NCBI GenBank assembly: GCA_022315425.1
Contig: JAIUPT010000036.1
Span: 1,227,809-1,291,808, forward strand
Direction of reading: 5' to 3'
Origin: Pseudevernia furfuracea
Lineage: Eukaryota > Ascomycota > Lecanoromycetes > Lecanorales > Parmeliaceae
Length of the DNA stretch: 64,000 nt
A program made the translations under genes and the position numbers. The notes beneath the pieces were generated by a model, which worked only from the letters and a program-made list of their open reading frames with translations, was not told the DNA's origin and made no database searches. The stretch's first letter is position 1, and every line of letters starts with the position of its first letter. Below, in pieces: positions 56,985-64,000 of the stretch.

Positions 56985-57619
56985 ATGTTTCAAATTCTCT
57001 CAGCCGTCGCTTTCCTCTTGCCACTTCTCCCTACTCTCATCTCCGCCCAGTGCGCCGACTGTGACTCGTACACTGCTGCGCTCAAATCATGCCAAACCAC
57101 CAGCGCCAATGTCACCACAGTCGGAAGCACGATGGATTCAACGACCCTTCACTGCATGTGCACTTCCAAATCCGGCGTTACAGAAATGAACGCCTGCCAA
57201 GGCTGTGATGAATCGAACCCGAGTACGAGCATTGATCCCCTTGTGCTGGCCGCATGGACAACGACTTGCAAAGCCGATGGCCAATTTGGCGACCAGCAGG
57301 CTGCGAGTTGCTGGGAGAGCCAGCCGAGTGACTTCTTACCATGTCTCTCCAAAACTGGCGGAAGTGGAAGTGGAAGTGGAAGTGGAAGCCAAAGTGCAGG
57401 TGGCAACACTAATAGTGGGAGTGATGTGGCTGCCACCAGTGCGACGAGCAGGTAGGTCTCCCGCGGCTTCCATGAGATCCTCGTTTTCTGACTTCATTCA
57501 GTCCATCTGCTACCACATCTCCGACGACTACGGCCAAGTCGAACGCGGTGCTGTCTTCGCAGGCGCCTTTCTCACTTTCACTCTTGGTAATTGGAATCTG
57601 TATGGTGATTGAGCTCTGA
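56985..57619 (+). CDS. Secreted Cys-rich protein with GPI-anchor-type tail
   Basis: Exons 56985-57451 and 57502-57619, with a 50-nt intron (GTAGGT donor, CTGAC branch, TTCAG acceptor), give 194 residues. The start encodes a signal peptide (MFQILSAVAFLLPLLPTLIS). The mature part has ten cysteines in the order CADC, C, CMC, CQGC, C, C, C, a pattern seen in fungal GPI-anchored surface proteins; it is not a canonical CFEM spacing. A low-complexity GSGSGSGSGS linker at about residues 125-135 is followed by a Ser/Thr-rich stretch. Exon 2 ends in a hydrophobic tail (FSLSLLVIGICMVIEL) preceded by small residues (SNA), as expected for a GPI signal. It is probably on the cell wall or plasma membrane; role unknown. 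Confidence 0.85.
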
Positions 57620-59050
57620 AAGTCTTCCAACGGCCGAGCGCTACTGTGGTCTCGTGTAACCGCAGAAAATAGTCATACTCGAGGAACTAATTATTTTCAG
57701 GATGCTTGATTCTTATTAAGCTTGTATTATACTTAATGTGTAATGTGTAAATGACATGGCGATATCCCTTTGCAACAATTTTCTCATGATTCGTGGATTG
57801 AGTCGGCTGCCTGCCTTTCCGCGCGTAGCATGGTGTTTCACAGCATATTCTCCTACCTACAAGATTCGGCCATCGGTGAAGAAATCTTCTCTGCTTTTGT
57901 AGTCGCCGCTTTACTAATCCTTATATTTCAGCTGCACTACTCTACCAACGCTGGAGGCCGATGGAACGCGGAGGGAAATGAAGAGTAGGGGGGCGGTAAT
58001 GCATCATGCATGGGATGATTGCGCCAAGCAATTGCGCCGGGCAAATGCAGGGAAGATCACTTTTTGGAGTAACCCAATCCTGCGCAGTTTTGTCTTTGAT
58101 TTGCAGCGGCTCAAGCTCGGATCCACCTCCTGGTCCATAAAAGATAAGAGACTTTTATAGTACTGTAGGAATGGAAACCTCATTAAAATCGGAGACGCAC
58201 CTAGATATTTCATGCATCAAACCTACTGCAGTAATAATACCTAGGACGGGCCACAAAGGGGCCTATGCAAATCTCTAATGCGGCACCGACGTCACAGAAC
58301 GTAGTGTCATTGGACTCGAATCTGACGATCTATTCTTCTGTTTAGCAAGCTCTGGTGTTGGGTTAAAGCTGGCTCAGAGTTAGGACATACCTTTGAGAGC
58401 ATGTGTCCTACAGACGTATCGTCAGAATCAACACGTACCGCCTGGGCTGTTGATGCGTCAAGAACAGTCTCTCCCTTCTGATGGAAACCGAGACCGAGAG
58501 CGACAGATATAGGTTTGGCAATCTCGCTCGAGGATCGCCGCTAAGAACGCGAAAATAAATTTACATCATCACGCAGCTACTATGACCGAACATGGCCAGT
58601 GTTCTGCGGCTCGATTTAGAGTTCTCCGTAGAGCCCCTATCTACTGCAAGAGAATAGTACAAGACGAATTTGTCTCCAACATTATAGATTATCCCGGGGA
58701 AAAGTTAGCATCTAGACATTTTCTGTCCGAAAATAAGCACACTATTTAGAGTTCAAAGCACTGTAACGGTTATAGACTTGTAACAGTCCTGGTCTGGTAC
58801 TATGGTATATGGCGGTGGTGAAAAGCTTATGACATTCAGATCCTATCTCTTCAATCCATGGGGGGAATCACCATGCACTAATTATTCAGCGTCTCTTTCT
58901 TCAAACCTGAATCCAAGTATCAAGCCTCGCGACACACCGCCGTCTCTTCATCCACGCGGACACTCTTTAATAGCACCCAGAGGCTCAGTGAGCACTGCGG
59001 TACTCTGTCAGTTTACGTTGTAAGTCTCCCATTAAATTTGAATTTGGATA
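57620..59050. other. Intergenic region
   Basis: No supported gene over 1.4 kb; only short frames on both strands. Confidence 0.45.
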
Positions 59051-60930
59051 ATGTCTAAAAATAGATTTAGTACCTCGCCGTCCATATACGTCAACTTCCA
59101 AGGCCTGAATGCAGGCGATGCTTGTGGCACCACATATACTTCCTCTACGATGATCGCTTTCTCTAGCGAAGAGCTATCAACGATAGCAGGGCATATAAAA
59201 AGATTTACAAGCTCGCAGCAGTTCAACTCGGCAGATCTTTCATATCCCCCTCAGAGTATAATGATAGAATATCCCTCAAAAGATGAACTTTTATGCTTTA
59301 GTAAGGTTGATACCTATAGTCCCAGAACTGATACATATCATTACCGGGCGTATCAGATCGTTCATTTTTCGCCTTCCCCGACAATATCAGGAGGAGAATA
59401 CCATTTTTTGAATACTGTGACGCGTTCTAATTTAGCGTATTCGACCCTTCAAGAGCGTTGGTCCCAGGGTTGGCGTTGAATTCCGACGTCACCACTAATG
59501 AGCCTAAAGCACCCTCCACAGCGCCCATGCCAAGTCCTGTTCCCGATCCCGGCCCTAGAGAGACTGCTGCAAACGAAGATCCGCGCATCCTCAACCTATG
59601 CCTCAACCGAAACCTACAGCATTTTCACCTCAACAAGATCCAGCCAATAGTGAACCATCTCCAGCTGCTGATGAAGACCCCGTTCTGCCAGATTCAAAGG
59701 TAAAACAATCTGCACAGTCTACTGATCCACCCCAAATCCCGCCCATAGATGCAGACCCTGCTGCCAAGATTTCAGCAGATCCCCCCCTACAAGATGCACC
59801 TCCAACAACGATTCAACTAAGCCCACAGCCAAATGAAAGCTCGACTACATTATTCATAGGAGGTAAAACTGATGGAGAGGAAAGCAGCTCTGGGCTAGGA
59901 GCACTCATCTATAATACGTTTGGAAGACTTGATCCGACAGCGAAGGAGACGACGCCTCCGATCCCAAAGCTTCAAATGCAGACCCCGTCGCCTCTTTTCC
60001 AACAGTGACCGCAGCCGGCCAGCTGTTAACGATCTCGGACCCGTCTGCAGTCTCAATAGCCGGTACGGTCCTAACTCTTGGCGGTGCTGAAGCAACTATT
60101 GCTGGCACGCTAGTGAGCTTAGCACTTTCTGGCAACTTGGTGGTAGGCACTGGACTCTCTTATCAGAGTTCTATAGTTTTGATGATAGCTGGGCATATCG
60201 TTACTGCCAACCCGACATCGTTTCAGATTGCAGGGACGCCAGTGAAAGCTGGAGAGCCCGCCGTGACTGTCTCCGGGACAGCCGTTAGCATTGAGTCATC
60301 CGGGGACCTGATCATCGGGGGCAGTGCTATTACGAATACTCCGCTTGCAGCAGTCTTCACCGTTGGGGCCCAAGAGTTCACAGCAGGTGGGGCTGGCCTC
60401 GTAGGATCTGGCACCACCATCCGCGCCGGCGAACCCGCAGTATTAGTGGCAGGCAACATGGTCAGTCTTGGCCCATCAGGAGCGTTGATCGTAGGTAGTA
60501 CTACGACGACTCTCACCGGATTTTCACCGTTGACGGCCAAACTTTTACAGCGAACCCTACCAAGTTCTCAGTCGCTGAGACGACGTTATCAACAGGGGGG
60601 CATGATATAACCATCGATGACACACCTATCTCATTAAACCCTTCAGGATCCCTTCTCATTGACATCAATACGATTCCTCTCCAGACTCCAACATCTGCCG
60701 TCATCACCACGAACGATCAAATGTTCACCGTCGAGCAGGGTGAGTAGATAGCTGTTAATGATGTGACTTTGAGCAGTGAAGGTCCCGGGATAATGGCCAG
60801 TTGAACCCCTATCAGTGTGGGCTCAGATGGATTCGTTATAGGGTCAGATACGGTTCGGTTGCCTACTGTTAATGGAATGTCATCTTATGTTCGGCCCTGC
60901 TTGACAGGGGGTTAGTGTGCCTTAATATCG
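59051..60930 (+). pseudogene. Adhesin-like secreted repeat protein, multiply frameshifted
   Basis: The plus strand keeps one protein in changing frames: 59051-59479 (ISGGEYHFLNTVTRSN), 59598-60004 (Pro/Ser-rich, DPANSEPSPAADEDP), 60005-60525 and 60523-60915. From about 60010 it consists of repeats of about 45-50 residues built on the pattern FTxxGxTFTANPTxF-IAGTPVxAGxPAVTVSGT-SLxxSGxLIIG. Clear copies include SFQIAGTPVKAGEPAVTVSG, AVFTVGAQEFTAGGAG and FTVDGQTFTANPTKFSVA. At least four frame changes occur, then in-frame stops near 60748 and 60802. This beta-rich repeat type is widespread in large fungal surface proteins. No signal peptide or GPI tail could be placed. The copy cannot be expressed as one protein. 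The dispersed repeat (copy B) begins at its 3' end. Confidence 0.7.
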
Positions 60931-61256
60931 CATATCGCATGGCGGGTTTTGATGCTATTCATGGATTTGGTAGACGTGTCCTTTGCAGGGGACAAGTCTC
61001 ATTTGGGAGCAGCATAAGTAGCTGCATTTCATCAGCGTTTGGCTCTTTATTCGAATTGATATCTTTCAGAGCGATAGCATTCTTTCGTCTCGTCCGCTTA
61101 CGCCTGTTACATGTATATAGCTTCGTTTTTCACTCTAGGTCTATGCTTCTATAAGCATGGGAGTTTTCTAGCGCTGGGGTACGAGAACACGCCTGGTCAG
61201 GCCTCTGTTGGCGCAGAATCCCGGCGTTGGACGGCCCAATCAACTATATACGAGTT
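60920..61256. repeat. Dispersed degenerate repeat, copy B
   Basis: Same orientation and block order as 23705-24215 (see copy A), without the extra ~165 bases. It adjoins the end of the adhesin-like pseudogene, so it could be part of that gene's old 3' region duplicated elsewhere, or an unrelated mobile-element remnant. Confidence 0.55.
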
Positions 61257-62224
61257 CTGTATAGCCTCATGTTTTGCCGATTTGGTTCATTTGTCACGTG
61301 CGAATGAAGGACACTAATGGGTCCTCATCTCGTAGCTAATTAGCGTCGCAACTCTGCCGAACATAGAAGACCTCTCTAGCCATCGACTCCTCTGCATCTG
61401 TCGGTAAGGCATGACTCATAGCCTCAATAGCCAACTTCTCGACTCCGACCGAGTGTATACCACCAAAGGACGGATTTTTCGTTTCAAGGCCTTATGTCAT
61501 GGTATTTGCAGCGATGTTAGACTCGTCATTGACACCGTCTCGTTCAATGTCAGCTTAGCTGATATAAGTGACCGCATATAATTAGCCGTTCACTCTGGTG
61601 TGGTCGGGATCACTTCTCTCTAGGTACTACGTCCGAAGCCTGACAATTGACAGTCGTTGTAAGTGAAAACTAGACGCGAAGGCTAGCATTAGAGACTTAG
61701 TTTGTTTCAATAAACGACAACGGCAGATAGCCAAAATATTCATTAATAATACGGCATTGAAGAAAGAAGGAAAGTCTGAGCTTGATCTGATAGTGACTGG
61801 TGACGTGATGAACTAGATTATTGCTGGCGGACTTGCGATCACTAAGTAAACCTGGCAGGGACCGCATTTGTGACGCCCTTGTGATTACTGGTGATTTGGT
61901 AGGGTCATCGACTGGTGCTGGGAACAGCAGGTCATGAATATTCCCAGAAGAAGTAACAGCGTGTCAGATGTGGCAACTGGTTAGACTCCTACGTTAGCGC
62001 TGCAATGTAGGATTGAACGATTCCGAATCTAATGCGCTCTGTGCTATTTTAGTTGCTTAATCCTAACCTGAAGGCTGATGAGTAGATGATGTTCGACTGA
62101 ACAACGAAAAAAATTGATGCCTCCGATTGCTCCACGTACATCTCCTCACGATATGTCTAGCTACTCATGCAATGAACCAGAACTCTTCCCCTTTCGCGCC
62201 TCTCTATGACAACCTCAAGCCAGA
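61257..62224. other. Non-coding stretch
   Basis: No supported gene. It includes the 3' flank of the minus-strand gene ending at 62225. Confidence 0.45.
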
Positions 62225-63050
62225 TCAAACCTTAGACTTGCCTCCACTTAAGGATTTCTCATAGTCCTCAGCTGCACATCCACACAGTGTATCACCGTCC
62301 TCGGTAGTGATGCAAAAGAGAGGGCAAACCCTCTCCGTTGCCCTTCGCCTAGATCCCCCATCTGCAGTGGCGCAACCACAGACTGTTACGCCGTCGGCAT
62401 TCACCTCACATATATCGCAGATTGGGTGAACAATGTCTGTGTCTGCACTTCGTTTCTTGTCCTGGTCGCCTTGGCAGACCTCAGCATCTGCACACCCGGG
62501 AAGGTCGCAGAGCTCCGCGGTACACTCGGGGCCATGGCCACATTCCGCACCCGGGGGGCACTCGAATTGACGGTCTACCAAGGTACCTGTTGCACTCCGC
62601 TTTATCTTCTGACTGTCTTGGCAGACATCTGCATCAGCGCATCCTGGAAGGTCACAGAGCTCTGGGGTACATTCAGGGCCAGGTCCGCATTGAACACCGG
62701 GGGGGCACTCGAACTGACGGTTGGCCAAAGTAGCTTTTGGACTCCGCTTCGAGGTGACGGTGACGTTTTGGCAGGCAGGGGCGTCGACGCATCCGGGAAG
62801 CTGGCAGAATCCTGGAGCGCATACTGGGCCGGGGCCGCAGTGATCGCCGGGGGGACACCCGAGTTGACGAGCGACAAGATTTGCTTCTGCGCTTTGTTTG
62901 TAGCTGCTACGGGAGAGCGGAGATGCAAGCGTATCTGCGAGTAATGTTTTAGTATTTCTGGGCTTTGAGCAAGTTGAGTCGAGAGAGTTGATGGTACTGA
63001 CTGGAGACAGCGGAGAGCAGCACGACCGAGGTAAAGATCTTGTGCATCAT
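62225..63050 (-). CDS. Secreted Kex2-type tandem-repeat Cys-rich peptide precursor
   Basis: Minus strand, exon 1 63050-63002 and exon 2 62934-62225, with a 67-nt intron (GTCAGT donor, CGCAG acceptor), give 252 residues. The first exon is the signal peptide (MMHKIFTSVVLLSAVS). Three units of about 49 residues follow, each ending in a KR pair (79-80, 128-129, 177-178). The units share CPPGxxCGxGPxC, four residues, CxLPGCxDAxxC: six cysteines with identical spacing (C43/49/55/60/65/71; C93/99/105/110/115/121; C142/148/154/159/164/170). After the third KR come two shorter modules of a second type, ICDICEVNADGVTVCGC and VCPLFCITTEDGDTLCGC, split by RRR (212-214). The dibasic sites are typical Kex2 targets of the late secretory pathway, so the product should be several small disulfide-bonded peptides. 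This fits the loose class of fungal kexin-processed repeat proteins (KEPs); the Cys framework is not one I know. No stop or frameshift. Target and role unknown. Confidence 0.85.
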
Positions 63051-63851
63051 TCTGTGAGTTGCAGAATCTTGAGCGGCTTAATGAAAAGAAAGGGTGACTT
63101 TTGCGTAATCGAAGGTAAACTAGCGGTGAGTGTTTGAAGATGATTCTAATCCCTTACCTCATGGGTTTACCTGGCTTTATATCTTTCTTCGGGTTCCATT
63201 CTCCACCTCCAAGGCCACACCGGACTCCTCCGTCTCATGCCATACGCCTCATCTCGACCGTCTCACTTCTTGATGAGATTTGTTTTTCCCTCGAATCAAG
63301 CTTCATATTTTATTAATGCAAAGATATAGCGCATCTTTCGGCCGTCTGACGTTCCAACAGTCGATATCATGTGCTTTCCTAAGCCGCGGCTTCGTTGCGC
63401 AACAGAGCAGAAATCGCCTTAATCTAGCCAGTGACGTGAGACGCAATGTTCAGCTCCGTAATCTCGTGGCTAGCAGCCTTATTCATCAGCACGAAGAGGG
63501 GAAAAACCTCCGCCTTCCTTAGACCCACTCATTGCTGACGGGATCTCGGATCCGTAAATGCGAGATTCGAGATGACGCTGCGCGAACTCGAAACGAATCA
63601 GATAATGAAGTCGTACTTTAGTCGACTTTCTCTACTTTGATAGCACCGAGTGGAAACAGTCTTGATAAGCACTAGCATATAACAAAATAGGTTGTACTGC
63701 ACGCTAACAGATCTGCTGAATTTTATCGGACAACGTATCTCCTTTCTAATTTCCTGGTTACAAAAATATCGCGTACGAAGAGCACAGAGTACGATGGTCG
63801 ATCAAAAACCTAAGATATCGAAATTCTATTAGCAGGAAGCATTCTCAGTAG
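63051..63851. other. Upstream region of the peptide precursor gene
   Basis: No supported gene. A plus frame with ATG 63316 (MQRYSASFGRLTFQQSISCA, 68 codons) and a minus frame with PLFVLMNKAASHEITELN are short and unsupported. It should contain the promoter of the minus-strand gene. Confidence 0.4.
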
Positions 63852-64000
63852 AGGTTTGAGCAACATCTGATTACTTGTCAAGCATACCTCCGTAGACCGC
63901 TTGTCCTACTAGACCATAATGCTCGAGGTGTTGATGATCCAGCCTCTATGGCCGCTCGGATGAAGCGCCTGTTTCACGAATTGGGCGCAATGTTGAAAAC
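63852..64000 (+). CDS. Open frame running off the right edge (partial)
   Basis: A plus frame stays open from 63852 to the window end: FEQHLITCQAYLRRPLVLLD, then HNARGVDDPASMAARMKRLF and HELGAMLK. It looks like coding sequence, but the start is not an ATG and the rest lies outside. Too short to assign a family; it may be an exon or a relic. Confidence 0.3.

Noticed and set aside
59895..60540. Antisense frames over the adhesin-like repeats
   Set aside because: Mirror frames of the repetitive plus-strand coding sequence without own signals.
62422..62944. Plus-strand frames opposite the peptide precursor
   Set aside because: Antisense shadows of the cysteine repeats; the minus strand has signal peptide, intron and repeat logic.
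62225..63050. Ustiloxin-type RiPP cluster around the KR-repeat precursor
   Set aside because: No DUF3328/UstYa, tyrosinase or peptidase gene in the window; the units have six cysteines rather than a short Tyr-containing core.
1..64000. CRISPR array, prokaryotic operons, phage or plasmid genes
   Set aside because: No regularly spaced repeats, no Shine-Dalgarno organisation, and introns throughout; the window is eukaryotic.

Overview
The window looks like nuclear DNA of a filamentous ascomycete (Pezizomycotina). Most real genes are interrupted by short spliceosomal introns of about 50-80 nt with GT..AG ends and CTRAY branch sites. The recognisable families are typical of moulds: fungal rhodopsin-domain membrane protein, Peroxidase_2/peroxygenase, MFS sugar transporter, GPI-type cysteine-rich secreted protein, Kex2-processed secreted repeat protein and an Argonaute relic. 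Base composition looks roughly balanced throughout (judged by eye), with no bacterial operon organisation. I cannot name the species.

Layout. 1-14 kb: a small conserved fungal protein (1025-1741), a decayed Arg/Asp-rich gene (3.1-4.0 kb), a secreted metalloprotease-like protein without its zinc motif (5.5-6.5 kb), a hypothetical (8.1-9.0 kb), a GNAT acetyltransferase (9.9-10.3 kb) and a large secreted protein (11.6-13.3 kb). 14-25 kb: a graveyard with an Argonaute remnant on the minus strand, one Ser-rich hypothetical, an unrecognised decayed minus-strand gene, an SNF2-helicase fragment, a Ser-rich ORF with one stop, and one copy of a dispersed repeat. 25-34 kb: two hypothetical proteins (one on each strand) and long gene-poor stretches. 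34-50 kb: a peroxygenase interrupted by one stop, an apparently intact sugar transporter, a ten-exon fungal rhodopsin followed by a decayed relative, and a two-WW-domain protein whose 3' end shows an exon-intron tandem duplication. 51-64 kb: a membrane-anchored coiled-coil protein, a frameshifted zinc-type MDR reductase, a Lys/Glu-rich protein, a GPI-type Cys-rich protein, a multiply frameshifted adhesin-like repeat protein, the second dispersed repeat copy, and a secreted Cys-rich protein with three ~49-residue units ending in KR.

The genes do not form a metabolic cluster; no PKS, NRPS, terpene synthase or DUF3328 tailoring gene is visible. The common themes are secretion and the cell surface, and an unusually high ratio of decayed to intact genes (about nine clear pseudogenes or relics against about fifteen plausible genes). 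The lead candidate for something undescribed is the Kex2-type tandem peptide precursor at 62225-63050. Intron positions, frames and motifs were read by hand; family names are from memory of conserved motifs and no database search was run.
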